In this document: positions 27,736-38,295 of the stretch, piece by piece
Layout: each line of letters starts with the position of its first letter
How positions within the stretch are numbered: the stretch's first letter is position 1
The notes under the pieces: model-generated
Databases searched by the model: none
Seen by the model: only the letters and a program-made list of their open reading frames with translations
Told to the model about the DNA's origin: nothing
Program-made: the position numbers and the translations under genes
DNA from: Bacteroidales bacterium
GTDB taxonomy: Bacteria; Bacteroidota; Bacteroidia; Bacteroidales; Marinilabiliaceae
Direction of reading: 5' to 3'
NCBI GenBank assembly: GCA_012838865.1
Contig: DUOK01000296.1
Location: 1 to 40,863 of the forward strand
DNA length: 40,863 nt

Positions 27736-28158
27736 ATTGTTCTCGTAGTTTTCAATAATACTTCCAAAAGTTTCTTCCTTAAAAAAAGCAAGAAGATCTT
27801 TGCGAATAGCAGAAAAGTTGTCGTGAACCGGACATTTTTTTTGCGCATCATCATGACTTTTGCAGGGCCGCGTACCTATTAAACAATGCTCAAACAAATT
27901 GGGCCCGTCGATAATGGCCACTACATCATACAAACTAACCTTAGAAGGGTCATCTTTAAAACGAAATCCCCCTAAGGGACCTTTTACACTAAGCAAAATA
28001 TCTTTCCGTACAAACACCTGTAATATTTTACTCAAAAATTGCATGGGCACATCCAGCTCAGCGGCTATGGTTTTAACATTAACGTATTTACCCGGTGAAG
28101 CGTTAATACCAATATAGATGATAGACCGCAATGCGTATTTACAGGTGTTGGAAAGCAT
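27712..28158 (-). CDS. Rrf2-family transcriptional regulator with three Cys (possible Fe-S cluster)
   Basis: MLSNTCKYALRSIIYIG...VKTIAAELDVPMQFLSKILQ...VKGPLGGF...HCLIGTRPCKSHDDAQKKCPVH. Confidence 0.93.
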   Translation of the reverse strand: MLSNTCKYALRSIIYIGINASPGKYVNVKTIAAELDVPMQFLSKILQVFVRKDILLSVKGPLGGFRFKDDPSKVSLYDVVAIIDGPNLFEHCLIGTRPCKSHDDAQKKCPVHDNFSAIRKDLLAFFKEETFGSIIENYENNSKDFLAL

Positions 28159-28186
28159 AATTTCTATTTTTTTTTGATGCCAAAAA

Positions 28187-28627
28187 CTATTTACAACTGA
28201 TTTTTCTTATTCGGCCTTCGTGTCTGCCACCATCAAAAGGCGTACTTAAAAATAAGTCAACAATTTTAATGGCTTCCTCCTCGCTCACAAAACGTCCGGG
28301 TAAACTACAAACATTGGCATCGTTATGGGCACGTGCCAAACGTGCAATTTCAGCATTCCAACACAAGGCGGCACGAATTCCCTGATGTTTATTCACGGTC
28401 ATGTTTATGCCATTTCCACTGCCACAAATGGTTACTCCCAATGCACAATCTCCACTTTCAACAGCTGCTGCCAGCGGGTGTGCATAATCGGCATAGTCTA
28501 CGCTGTTTTCAGAATCGGTGCCAAAGTCAATTATCGTTAAGCCCTTGTTCTCAAGTACTTTTTTTAAAACCACCTTAAGGGGAAAACCTGCATGGTCACA
28601 GGCAATGGCAATTCGTTGCTTATTCAT
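28187..28627 (-). CDS. rpiB: Ribose-5-phosphate isomerase B
   Basis: IAIACDHAGFPLKVVL...DYADYAHPLA...GVTICGSGNGINMTVNKHQGIRAALCW. Confidence 0.95.
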   Translation of the reverse strand: MNKQRIAIACDHAGFPLKVVLKKVLENKGLTIIDFGTDSENSVDYADYAHPLAAAVESGDCALGVTICGSGNGINMTVNKHQGIRAALCWNAEIARLARAHNDANVCSLPGRFVSEEEAIKIVDLFLSTPFDGGRHEGRIRKISCK

Positions 28628-28894
28628 TGTTTGGAATTAATGGTAAATTTTCGGATACAAATATACTGAATTGCAAAGTAGTTGAAAACTTCAACTAAAA
28701 TAATAAAGCATGAAAACTCCGTTAATAAGTTGTCAATATAAAGATATAACTATTAAAAACTAAGCCTTGCTTTTCTGGTTTATAATCTTAAACCAGGCCT
28801 ATTAAAACCAATTCCAAAATATACAACAGTGCTTTCCGAAGTTCTTATGAACCGTTTTAAGCAGGATTATTAAAAGCAAGCACAAACTTTTTCT

Positions 28895-28902
28895 TAACTT
28901 TG
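28895..28902 (+). promoter_or_regulatory. Candidate Bacteroidetes -7 promoter element upstream of nadA
   Basis: TAACTTTG matches the TAnnTTTG consensus; no clear -33 element found. Confidence 0.4.
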
Positions 28903-29103
28903 AAAGTTATTAACAGCATCTTAATACAGGATGCTAAGTACTAATTTTCAGTTGAATATCAAAAAAAGGGCTGTTGATAGGCTATGCATAAATTTGGGCA
29001 TAGGAAGTTAACAACAGTTTGAGAGACTTTTTTTAAACAATATCAACAGGGTATTATCATTATCTTATTTTTCTATTAAAATAAAACTATAAATAATAAT
29101 AGT

Positions 29104-30051
29104 ATGTTGAAAGAAGCGGAACTAAAAGAGGCGATAACGCAATTGAAGATAGAAAAGAATGCTGTTATTATGGCACATTACTATCAGGAAGATGTTATTC
29201 AGGATATTGCGGATGTGGTGGGCGATAGTTTGGCCCTGGCACAACAAGCCGCACAAACCAAGGCCGATATTATTTTGTTGTCGGGTGTGTATTTTATGGG
29301 AGAGACGGCTAAAATTCTGTCGCCTGAGAAGAAAGTGCTGGTTCCTGATGTTAAAGCTGGTTGTTCGTTGGCCGACAGTTGTCCTGCTGAAGATTTTGCT
29401 GCTTTTAAGGCAAAACATCCCGGTCATACAGTAGTTACCTACGTCAATACTACGGCAGCTGTTAAGGCTTTATCCGATATTGTGGTTACCAGTACCAACG
29501 CTGTAGGCGTTATCAACAGCATTCCATCCGATCAGCCCATTCTTTTTGGGCCGGATAGGAATTTGGGTGCCTATTTGCAAAGTTTGACCGGTCGAAAAAT
29601 GGTCTTATGGGATGGTGCCTGTCATGTGCACGAACAGTTCTCCATTGAAAAGATTGTTGCACTTAAAAAAGAAAATCCCGGGGCCCTATTGATTGCGCAT
29701 CCCGAGTGTAAGCAACCCTTATTGGTCATGGCCGATTTTATTGGCAGTACTGCTGCCTTATTAAAATATACGCAAAAAGAGAAACATGCGCAGTTTATCG
29801 TGGCAACAGAAGCAGGAATTTTGCATCAAATGAGAAAAGCCTCTCCTTCTAAAACGTTTATTCCTGCACCACCTTCGGATTCTAGCTGCGCCTGTAATGA
29901 TTGTGAGTTTATGAAATTAAATACCCTCGAAAAAATTTACCTTGCCCTGAAAAATGAACGGCCGGAAGTGCTTATTGATGAAACAGTGCGGCGGCAAGCC
30001 GTCGTTCCAATTGAACGTATGCTGGATATCTCTTCACAACTTAATTTGTAG
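29104..30051 (+). CDS. nadA: Quinolinate synthase A
   Basis: IMAHYYQEDVIQDIADVVGDSLALAQQA...KVLVPDVKAGCSLADSCP...VTYVNTTAAVKA. Confidence 0.97.
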   Translation: MLKEAELKEAITQLKIEKNAVIMAHYYQEDVIQDIADVVGDSLALAQQAAQTKADIILLSGVYFMGETAKILSPEKKVLVPDVKAGCSLADSCPAEDFAAFKAKHPGHTVVTYVNTTAAVKALSDIVVTSTNAVGVINSIPSDQPILFGPDRNLGAYLQSLTGRKMVLWDGACHVHEQFSIEKIVALKKENPGALLIAHPECKQPLLVMADFIGSTAALLKYTQKEKHAQFIVATEAGILHQMRKASPSKTFIPAPPSDSSCACNDCEFMKLNTLEKIYLALKNERPEVLIDETVRRQAVVPIERMLDISSQLNL

Positions 30052-30115
30052 TTTCAGTCTGCTGTATATTTGTTATAAATTCCTTACTTTTAGTTTTTTA
30101 TTCAAGCTTTAGAGG

Positions 30116-30502
30116 ATGGACGGTTTGCATTTATTATTGGTAGAAGACAATGTGCTTAACCAGAAACTTATTTTTCTAAGTTTAACCAAATATGGTTTTG
30201 TTATTGATGTTGCCAATAATGGAGCGGAAGCTGTTCAAAAACTAAGGGAAAAGCACTATGATTTGGTGCTGATGGATTTAATGATGCCTGTTATGGATGG
30301 TTTTGAGGCTACCGTTGCCATCCGGTCTTATGAAAAGGAACAAAACGCCTTACCCACGCCCATCATCGGTTTAACAGCAAACACCTTTGATGCCGATCGT
30401 GAAAAGTGTTTGGCTGTTGGTATGGATGAATATATGGCAAAGCCCTTTGATTTGTCGGTCTTTAAAGCAGTATTAGAGAAACTGGGTATTAGTAAATCCT
30501 AA
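30116..30502 (+). CDS. Stand-alone receiver (response regulator) protein
   Basis: LLLVEDNVLNQKLI...DLVLMDLMMPVMDGFEA...IIGLTANTFDADREKCLAVGMDEYMAKPF. Confidence 0.93.
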   Translation: MDGLHLLLVEDNVLNQKLIFLSLTKYGFVIDVANNGAEAVQKLREKHYDLVLMDLMMPVMDGFEATVAIRSYEKEQNALPTPIIGLTANTFDADREKCLAVGMDEYMAKPFDLSVFKAVLEKLGISKS

Positions 30503-30520
30503 AAAGGAGTCGGTTTTAGC

Positions 30521-31546
30521 ATGGATATGGATAGTAGAGCTTTTCAGGAAGAGGCTTCCCGGGAAAATGATGTGGATTTGCAACTTAGACCGCTGTCTTT
30601 TTCTGATTTTAATGGTCAGGATAATATTGTAGACAATCTCAAAGTTTTTGTAAAGGCCGCTCTTATGCGTGGAGAGGCCCTTGACCATGTGTTGTTGCAT
30701 GGTCCTCCGGGTTTGGGCAAAACAACACTTTCGAACATCATTGCCAATGAGTTAAGGGTAGGTTTTAAACTCAGTAGTGGTCCGGTTTTGGATAAACCGG
30801 GTGATTTGGCGGGAATTTTAACCAGTTTGGAAGAAAACGATGTATTGTTTATTGATGAAATACATCGACTTAGTCCCATTGTTGAGGAATATTTATATTC
30901 CGCAATGGAAGATTTTAGAATCGATATTGTTATTGATAAGGGGCCTGGCGCCAAGTCTATTCAAATAGACTTACATCCTTTTACCCTTATTGGCGCTACT
31001 ACGCGAAGTGGAATGTTAACCAGTCCCCTCCGTGCACGATTTGGAATTAATAGTCATTTAGAATACTACGACACCGAAATTTTGAGCGGTATTGTTAGTC
31101 GCTCTGCCGGTATTTTAAATGTTGCCATTTCTAAGGACGCTGCTTTTGAAATTGCCAGGCGCAGCAGAGGCACTCCGCGTATTGCCAATGCTTTGTTGCG
31201 CAGAGTACGTGATTTTGCCATGGTTAAAGGCAATGGTCGTATCGACGTGGATATTACACGCTTTTCGCTTAAAGCCCTGCATATTGATGAATACGGTTTG
31301 GATGAAATGGACCGTAAAATATTACTGACTTTGATGCAGAAGTTTGATGGTGGACCTGTTGGATTAACCACTATTGCTACTGCTGTAGGAGAGGATGCCG
31401 GTACCATTGAAGAAGTTTTTGAACCCTTTTTAATTAAAGAAGGTTTTATGAAACGTACCCCGCGTGGTCGGGTTGTTACCAGATTGGCTTATGCACACTT
31501 TGGTATTTCTCCGGGTCAGTTGCAGTCTTCACTCTTTGATGTATGA
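30521..31546 (+). CDS. ruvB: Holliday junction helicase RuvB
   Basis: [76 protein letters not shown]. Confidence 0.98.
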   Translation: MDMDSRAFQEEASRENDVDLQLRPLSFSDFNGQDNIVDNLKVFVKAALMRGEALDHVLLHGPPGLGKTTLSNIIANELRVGFKLSSGPVLDKPGDLAGILTSLEENDVLFIDEIHRLSPIVEEYLYSAMEDFRIDIVIDKGPGAKSIQIDLHPFTLIGATTRSGMLTSPLRARFGINSHLEYYDTEILSGIVSRSAGILNVAISKDAAFEIARRSRGTPRIANALLRRVRDFAMVKGNGRIDVDITRFSLKALHIDEYGLDEMDRKILLTLMQKFDGGPVGLTTIATAVGEDAGTIEEVFEPFLIKEGFMKRTPRGRVVTRLAYAHFGISPGQLQSSLFDV

Positions 31547-33003
31547 GTTTAAGTATTAAACGTTTGGCTGGAGAAACACTGGTTTATGGTGCCAGTACTA
31601 TGGTGGGGCGATTGCTTAACTGGTTGCTGATGCCTTTTTATATTCGGGTTATCCTACCTGAAGAATATGGCGTCATCGTTAATATTTATGGGCTTATTTC
31701 CGTGCTTTTGGTTTTGTTTACCTATGGTCTGGAGACGGGTTTTTTTCGTTTTGCGCGGGATGGAGAAGAGGCATCTGTTTATTCCTCATCACTTAAAATG
31801 TTGGCTTACAGCAGTTCTTTGTTGTTCTTATTAAGTTTGTTGTTTTCCAGGAGTTTTAGTTTGTTTTTCTACGAAGGGAACCATCAAAGTGCCATTATTT
31901 TAACGGGGATCATTGTTGCTTCCGATTCCTTTCTAGCGCTGCCCTTTGCACGTTTGCGTCTTCAAAGCGCCTCCTTACGTTTTGGACTTATTAAATTGAG
32001 CGGTATTGGTCTAAATATTTCCCTGAATTTGTTCTTTTTGTTGTTCCTGCCCTATCTCTTCTCAAAAGGTTTATTGCTCTCTTTATTTGATTTTTATAAT
32101 CAGATCAGCGGGGTTTTTTGGATACTTTTAAGTAATGCTTTGAGCAGTGTTTTTCAGCTCTTGTTTTTTTTAAAAGACCTGGTTTTTCTAAGGGGTCCTG
32201 TACAATGGCCACTTATCAAGAATATGCTTCGCTATTCCTGGCCTGTTTTATTGGTTGGGCTAAGTGGAATGCTTACTCAAAATGTCGATAAAATCTGGAT
32301 GCCCAAATTAATTAAAGACAATGGTTTTAGAGAATTGGCTGTTTATGGTGCTAATTTTAAGATTGGGGTATTGATGAGCTTATTTACCCAATCTTTTCGA
32401 TTTGCCTTTGAACCCTATTTTTTTAAAAATAGGGAGAAGGGTAAGAATGCTTACGCCCTGGTGATGGAATACTTCGTGTTTTTTGGCCTGCTTATTTTTA
32501 TGGGTGTTATTCTGTTTCAGGATGTGGTCAATGTTCTCTTAACGCCTGAGTATTTGCGCGGAAATATTGTTATTCCCTTGATTCTTATGGCCTTATTTTT
32601 TTATGGCATTTATTTTAATCTTTCCCTTTGGTATAAGCTCAGTGACAAAACCATTTATGGTGCCTATTTTGGTGTATTTGGGATGGTGATCACCATCGCC
32701 CTTAATTTTATACTGGTCCCCCGGATTGGTTTTATGGGGGCCGCCATAGCCTTAACTGCCGGGTATGGCACCATGATGCTTATTTCTTATTATTTTGGGC
32801 AAAAGTTTTATCCCATTGCCTATCCGATAGGTCGTATTTTTTTACATTTTTTAGTGGCCGGAGTACTGGTTTTGGCCGGTTCTTTGCTTTCTATTAAGTT
32901 GTTTTATTTGGAGCTTGTATTTAAAAGTTTCCTTATTATTAGCTTTTTGTTTTATATCTGGTATATTCATTTTAAATATTTGTCGCCCAATGCTCACGAT
33001 TAA
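31543..33003 (+). CDS. Polysaccharide/oligosaccharide flippase (MOP superfamily)
   Basis: Multi-TM protein beginning [37 protein letters not shown] overlap with ruvB. Confidence 0.88.
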   Translation: MSLSIKRLAGETLVYGASTMVGRLLNWLLMPFYIRVILPEEYGVIVNIYGLISVLLVLFTYGLETGFFRFARDGEEASVYSSSLKMLAYSSSLLFLLSLLFSRSFSLFFYEGNHQSAIILTGIIVASDSFLALPFARLRLQSASLRFGLIKLSGIGLNISLNLFFLLFLPYLFSKGLLLSLFDFYNQISGVFWILLSNALSSVFQLLFFLKDLVFLRGPVQWPLIKNMLRYSWPVLLVGLSGMLTQNVDKIWMPKLIKDNGFRELAVYGANFKIGVLMSLFTQSFRFAFEPYFFKNREKGKNAYALVMEYFVFFGLLIFMGVILFQDVVNVLLTPEYLRGNIVIPLILMALFFYGIYFNLSLWYKLSDKTIYGAYFGVFGMVITIALNFILVPRIGFMGAAIALTAGYGTMMLISYYFGQKFYPIAYPIGRIFLHFLVAGVLVLAGSLLSIKLFYLELVFKSFLIISFLFYIWYIHFKYLSPNAHD

Positions 33004-33424
33004 AGTCATAAATACCAGCAACAATCCCTTACCCGATTTCGCTACTGTGGACAGTGCCGGTGTGGATTTGCGCGCTCATCTCCAAGAAAGTATTCAAATT
33101 TTACCTGGTGATCGGCAACTTATCCCAACAGGTCTTTTTATCGAAATTCCTGAAGGATTTGAAGTTCAGATTCGTCCAAGAAGCGGTTTGGCCATTAAAC
33201 ACGGGGTCACTGTTTTGAATTCGCCCGGTACCATCGATGCGGATTATAGGGGTGAGCTCAAAGTCATTCTCATCAATTTAGGTAAGGAACCTTTTGTTAT
33301 TGAAGCGGGTGACCGAATTTGTCAAATGGTACTCAACAAATACGAACGTTTTAACTGGTCGCACGTACAAGTATTGTCTTCTACTGAAAGAGGTAGTGGG
33401 GGCTTTGGTCATACGGGTTTATAA
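32990..33424 (+). CDS. dut: dUTP diphosphatase
   Basis: [55 protein letters not shown]; start ATG 32990 overlaps the upstream gene. Confidence 0.97.
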   Translation: MLTIKVINTSNNPLPDFATVDSAGVDLRAHLQESIQILPGDRQLIPTGLFIEIPEGFEVQIRPRSGLAIKHGVTVLNSPGTIDADYRGELKVILINLGKEPFVIEAGDRICQMVLNKYERFNWSHVQVLSSTERGSGGFGHTGL

Positions 33425-33432
33425 ATTTTACT

Positions 33433-35235
33433 ATGCTATTATCTTTGCGTTCTCTCACGCTGTCTGTGAGCTTTGGTTTATATTTTTTCTTGCTTATCGG
33501 CTGTCGTTCAGTTTCTGGTTTGGCCGATTTTGAAACGGTTTTGTTTGCTGAAGGTCGTCCTTCTACAACTGAAGCTGTTGGTAGCGTTGCTCCGCGTCAG
33601 TTTGATTTTTATTTTTTGGAAGGCAACCGCCTTAAAATGCTGGGAGATAATGGCGCAGCTGCCCTCAGTTATATGGAGGCACTAAAACTGGATAGTACCT
33701 GTGCGGTATGTTATTTTGAAGTGGGAAACTTATTGATCCGTAACGGTGAATTTGTCGATGCAGAGAAGTTTATCTTTGAAGCAGTCAGGTTTTCTCCCGA
33801 CAATCCACACTATCTTTCTTTATTAAGCAGACTTTATTTTCATCAGGAGAAAAATGAACTGGCGCTGCAGTCGGTTCGTTATTTGAACCGACTGCATCCC
33901 GGTCAACCTGATTACCTGTTTCAACAAGCCGAGATTGAATCAGAAATGAACCGCTATGATGATGTCTTACACACTTTCTCTACCTTAGAAAAGATTATTG
34001 GTATTCAAGAGTTCCTGAGTCTTGAAAAGCATATGGTTTTGCGTCAAAATGGCGATAATAAAGCCGCCAGGAAGGAACTGGAACGTCTTATTGAGCATTA
34101 CCCTTCTGAAAGTAATTATCTGCTTTATTTGGCCGATTTTTATCTTGAAATGGGAAAATCCGACCAAGCTTATAGTTTGTATCAGGAAGTGGCTCGGGAT
34201 TATCCCTCCAATGGTCAGGTGCACTTTAGTTTGGCGAATTATTATTTTTCTTTGGGGCAAGCGGATAATTTTAAAAGCTCCATTTTCAAAGCCTTTTCTC
34301 ATCCCAATACGCCTTTTGAGCTTAAAATGCAACGTGTTTTGCCTTTTTTGATGGGTATTGAGGAGGAAGATCCTGCGCTTACTGTGGAGGATTTACGCAG
34401 CGTAATCAGTGGTTTACGGGAAATGCATCCCTTTGATTATCAAGCGCATATTTTGGCAGCTAATTTTTATAAGCACATTAACGATAATGCCGCTGCGCGT
34501 GAAGCCCTGCAAACCGCTTTATATATTGATGAAAATAATCAGGAGGTTTGGCAGGATTATTTGATTTTACTTTTTGAAGAAGAAACTCAAAATCAGTTTT
34601 TATCAGAAAGTCTGAGGGCAAGTAGCTTGTTTCCTGATAATGGCTTATTTCATTATTTCGCAGGTTACGGTTTTCTTTTTCAGGAAAAAAGAAAGGAGGC
34701 CCTCGTTTCCTTTGAAACTGCGCTTCCTTTTTTATCCGATAATGCCTCTTTACAAGCCCAAGTTTACGGATTGATGGGTGATTTGTATTTTCAGGAGCAA
34801 CAAGCCCAAAAAGCTTTTAGGGCTTACGAGGAAAGTTTAAAGCTGGAGCAAGAGAATGTGGTCGTTTTAAACAATTATGCCTACTATCTCAGTGAGTTGG
34901 ACCTGCATTTAGATAAGGCCGAACGTATGATAAGTCGGGTCATTGAGTTGGAAGGCAGTAATCCTACCTATCTGGATACTTACGCCTGGGTTTTGTTTAA
35001 GCGTGGACAGTATTTGGATGCACTCTATTTTATTGAGCAAGCAGTGGCCAATATGGAAGAAGAAAGCGCCGTTTTGTATGAACATTATGGAGATATTCTT
35101 TTTAAAGTCGGGAATATTGAAAAGGCTTTGGAAAAGTGGAATAAAGCCTTGGAGTTGGGGTCCGATGTTTCTTCTGTTTTAGAGGATAAGATTGCCGAGC
35201 AAAAATACCTTCCTGAAATTATGGATTATGAATAG
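33433..35235 (+). CDS. Tetratricopeptide-repeat (TPR) protein, probable lipoprotein
   Basis: Signal peptide with Cys (LIGCRS) followed by multiple TPR units. Confidence 0.88.
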   Translation: MLLSLRSLTLSVSFGLYFFLLIGCRSVSGLADFETVLFAEGRPSTTEAVGSVAPRQFDFYFLEGNRLKMLGDNGAAALSYMEALKLDSTCAVCYFEVGNLLIRNGEFVDAEKFIFEAVRFSPDNPHYLSLLSRLYFHQEKNELALQSVRYLNRLHPGQPDYLFQQAEIESEMNRYDDVLHTFSTLEKIIGIQEFLSLEKHMVLRQNGDNKAARKELERLIEHYPSESNYLLYLADFYLEMGKSDQAYSLYQEVARDYPSNGQVHFSLANYYFSLGQADNFKSSIFKAFSHPNTPFELKMQRVLPFLMGIEEEDPALTVEDLRSVISGLREMHPFDYQAHILAANFYKHINDNAAAREALQTALYIDENNQEVWQDYLILLFEEETQNQFLSESLRASSLFPDNGLFHYFAGYGFLFQEKRKEALVSFETALPFLSDNASLQAQVYGLMGDLYFQEQQAQKAFRAYEESLKLEQENVVVLNNYAYYLSELDLHLDKAERMISRVIELEGSNPTYLDTYAWVLFKRGQYLDALYFIEQAVANMEEESAVLYEHYGDILFKVGNIEKALEKWNKALELGSDVSSVLEDKIAEQKYLPEIMDYE

Positions 35236-36031
35236 GTGGCTAAAGTTCGTTTTGTTTGCGCTTTTGAATGGATTCCTGTTCAATGCCTGTAAGAGTTTGG
35301 ATACTTTTTTCCCCGGTGCTGTTAAGGAAGAAATGAATGAAAGGGAACTGCTTAAAGCTATTGATTCTCACTCCTTTGATTATGAAAACTTGTTTTTTCG
35401 CAGGGCTTTCATTGAATTTGAACAGAATGGTAAGACTCAGGCCGTGCGGGCCAATATTTTTATGCGCAGGGATTCCGCCATCATTGTTTCTGTTATACCT
35501 GTTATGGGCATAGAAATGTATCGTATTCAGTTGACAAAGGACGAATGGATTGTCTTAGATCGACTTAATCGTACAATTATGCGTAGTGATTATGCCAGCT
35601 TGTCCAAACGTTTTTTGTTTGAATTTAATTTTCTACAGTTTCAACAGATACTCAGTAATTCGGTGTTTGTTTATCCTGAGGGAAGCGGTTCTTTAAAACG
35701 ATTTGAAATGCAACAAGATTCCGTTTCTTATCTCCTTTCGTCGGGACCTAATTCCGATGGGAGTCTTCAGGATTTGCGTATTATGCCGGAAGCCTATAGG
35801 CTTTTATCGTCGCAGGTACGGTTTCCCGATAGGGATATTGTTATGGATTTGATGTATTCGGAATTTCGTTTGGTGGATAATGGTCTTTTGTTTCCTACGC
35901 AAATTCTCTTGAAGGGACAAAGACTTCAGGAAATAATGGGACTCAGTATCCAATTATCTTCTGTTGAGGTAGATGGTGCTCAAAGTTTAACCTTCTCAAT
36001 ACCCGGTGGATATGCTGAAATTCGTTTTTAA
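35228..36031 (+). CDS. DUF4292-like predicted lipoprotein
   Basis: Lipobox FNACKS; gene order TPR - this - EnvC/M23; start ATG 35228 overlaps the TPR stop. Confidence 0.75.
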   Translation: MNRWLKFVLFALLNGFLFNACKSLDTFFPGAVKEEMNERELLKAIDSHSFDYENLFFRRAFIEFEQNGKTQAVRANIFMRRDSAIIVSVIPVMGIEMYRIQLTKDEWIVLDRLNRTIMRSDYASLSKRFLFEFNFLQFQQILSNSVFVYPEGSGSLKRFEMQQDSVSYLLSSGPNSDGSLQDLRIMPEAYRLLSSQVRFPDRDIVMDLMYSEFRLVDNGLLFPTQILLKGQRLQEIMGLSIQLSSVEVDGAQSLTFSIPGGYAEIRF

Positions 36032-37166
36032 ATATGGCTTTTTTTTCTTTTTATTTTTTTCCCTGACCCTCTCTGGTTCTGGTCAGGCGGTTGAAGATCT
36101 TCAATCTGAAAGGGAAGCTTTACTGAACGAGATTGAACGTTCTCGTAAAAGTCTGGAAAAGACGCGGTCTTCCAGAGAACGGTCTTTACGTGAGATGCAG
36201 CTCCTGCAAAAAGAAATAGCTCTACGGGAGCATGCGCTGCTTACTTTGCAGCGTGAGATTGACGATTTGGATGCGAATATTGATCACCTACAGCAGCAAA
36301 TCAATCTGATAGAAAAGGAAATCAGTCAATTGAAGGTTGAATATGCCCGCCTTATGCAGGATACTTACCTTAGAAAAAATGCACAAGACGAACTCGTATA
36401 TTTTTTAAGTGCATCCGATTTTAGTTCCTCCTACCGGCGGTTCCGCCTTTTGAAAGAATACAGTAATTATCGGCGTAAACAAGGGCTTCTTTTGGTTCAA
36501 AGTCAAGATAAGCTGAAGGGCTTGCATAGAGATATCGGGCAGCAAAAAGCACAAAAAGAGTTGGCTTTGCATCAAATACAGTCAAATTTACAATCTCTAT
36601 CTTCGTCAAGGAATGAGCATCAACAATTGCTTAGTACGCTTCAAAATGAGGAGAAATGGCTAAGATCCTCAATTGCTGAACTGGAAGGCAAAGCCAAAAA
36701 TTTGGAAAATAGAATTCTGGAATACATCAGAAGTTCTCAAGCCGGCTTAACGGGTACCGATTTTGAAGACTTTAAAGGAAAATTGCTTTGGCCCGTTAGT
36801 AAAGGTTTGGTTATTAATGCATTTGGAGAACACCCTCATCCTGTTTTAAAGAGCGTCACCATTAAGAATAATGGAATAGACATACAAAGTCTTGCCGATG
36901 ACAAAGCCCTGGCAGTACATCCCGGGGAAGTAAGTAGAGTAGTGGGTATACCGGGTTATAATACCGCCATTTTGGTGCGACACGGTAAATTTTTAACTGT
37001 GTATGCCAATCTTCAGGAAGTCGTCGTTAAACAAGGACAGCAGGTCATGTCCGGTCAGGTACTGGGCCGCATATTTCTAGACGACAGCACCAATTCACAA
37101 GTCCTTCATTTTGAACTTTGGCAGGAGAATCAGAAATTAGATCCCGCTGCATGGCTGAAGCCATAA
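36012..37166 (+). CDS. EnvC-like murein hydrolase activator (coiled coil + LytM/M23 domain)
   Basis: Long coiled coil then KLLWPVSKGLVINAFGEHPHPVLKSVTIKNNGIDI...VVKQGQQVMSGQVLGRI...LHFELWQ. Start chosen at ATG 36012 (track begins at GTG 36006). Confidence 0.9.
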   Translation: MLKFVFKYGFFFFLFFSLTLSGSGQAVEDLQSEREALLNEIERSRKSLEKTRSSRERSLREMQLLQKEIALREHALLTLQREIDDLDANIDHLQQQINLIEKEISQLKVEYARLMQDTYLRKNAQDELVYFLSASDFSSSYRRFRLLKEYSNYRRKQGLLLVQSQDKLKGLHRDIGQQKAQKELALHQIQSNLQSLSSSRNEHQQLLSTLQNEEKWLRSSIAELEGKAKNLENRILEYIRSSQAGLTGTDFEDFKGKLLWPVSKGLVINAFGEHPHPVLKSVTIKNNGIDIQSLADDKALAVHPGEVSRVVGIPGYNTAILVRHGKFLTVYANLQEVVVKQGQQVMSGQVLGRIFLDDSTNSQVLHFELWQENQKLDPAAWLKP

Positions 37167-37262
37167 AGAAGTCTTTTTTAGAAACTTCTTTTTATTTTTT
37201 AAGTATAAAGAGGTAATCATTTTCGAACACGCCTATTTAATGAGTAAGTAAATAATACTTAG

Positions 37263-37655
37263 ATGAGTAAGATTACCATTCATTCTGACATTTCAAATAT
37301 AAGCCTCGTCGAAAAATTAATCGATGAACTTTCTCAGCAGTATTCCTTTCATTCTGATGTTTATGGTAAATTGTTGTTGGCTGTAGTTGAGGGTGTTAAC
37401 AATGCCATTGTACATGGCAATAAAATGGTATCAGAGAAAAAGGTGACGATATCCTACGAGGTGGCGAGCAATCGTATTTCTTTTACGATTCGTGATGAAG
37501 GGCAAGGCTTTGATCATACCTTACTTCCTGATCCTACAACTCCCGAGAATATTGAACGTACGCATGGTCGGGGCGTTTTTTTAATGAAACATTTGACTGA
37601 TGAATTGGCTTTTAGCGATAAGGGAAATGAAGTTAAACTCACTTTTAAGTTCTAG
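37263..37655 (+). CDS. RsbW/SpoIIAB-like ATP-binding protein
   Basis: AVVEGVNNAIVHGNK (N-box), IRDEGQGFD, THGRGVFLMKHLTDEL. Confidence 0.9.
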   Translation: MSKITIHSDISNISLVEKLIDELSQQYSFHSDVYGKLLLAVVEGVNNAIVHGNKMVSEKKVTISYEVASNRISFTIRDEGQGFDHTLLPDPTTPENIERTHGRGVFLMKHLTDELAFSDKGNEVKLTFKF

Positions 37656-37674
37656 CAGGCCCTAAAGCGCACTT

Positions 37675-38103
37675 ATGGAACACAGCATCGAATTTTTTAC
37701 ACAAGATGTGGGTATGCCTGCCTTAAACTTTGATTTGGTACGTGGCACTTTAAATTCACTCGTTGAACATCACGGATTCGGTTGTGGTCCTCTTAGTGTA
37801 GTTTTTTGCGATAACAGTTACCTGCTTAAGGTTAATCAGCAGTTTTTGGACCACGACTATTACACCGACATTATAACCTTTAATTACTCCTCTAAACGCA
37901 TTATTTCCGGAGATCTTTTTATCAGTACCGAAATGGTGAAGGAGAATGCTGAGCGTTTTGGAAATTTATTTTCTTCTGAGTTAAGCCGGGTTATTATTCA
38001 TGGGGTCTTGCATTTATTGGGCTACGACGATCACAGTGAGTCGGATATAAAAGAGATGCGAAAGCAGGAAGATCTTTGGTTGGCTTATATCGACACTTAT
38101 TAG
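37675..38103 (+). CDS. ybeY: Endoribonuclease YbeY
   Basis: DYYTDIITFNY...GDLFISTEMVKENA...RVIIHGVLHLLGYDDH. Confidence 0.96.
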   Translation: MEHSIEFFTQDVGMPALNFDLVRGTLNSLVEHHGFGCGPLSVVFCDNSYLLKVNQQFLDHDYYTDIITFNYSSKRIISGDLFISTEMVKENAERFGNLFSSELSRVIIHGVLHLLGYDDHSESDIKEMRKQEDLWLAYIDTY

Positions 38104-38295
38104 GCTCAATATGCTTTGTATCAGTGTTTTACTGTCTTCGTGTGCGACTTTTAATGGTCCTTGTTTTTGAAGTCCTCATAGCCTGTCGTTTATACTTTCT
38201 TTTAACGCTTTCTTAAAGACTTAATTATGTTAACAACTTTGTCGTTGAGCAAAATTGTGTTTTATTTGTTGTAGAGACAGAAATAATTTTTTATA

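Noticed and set aside
28325-28340. GGCACGTGCC motif inside rpiB
   Set aside because: Shares CACGTG with parS but lacks the flanking GTTnC/GAAAC; expected by chance and within coding sequence.
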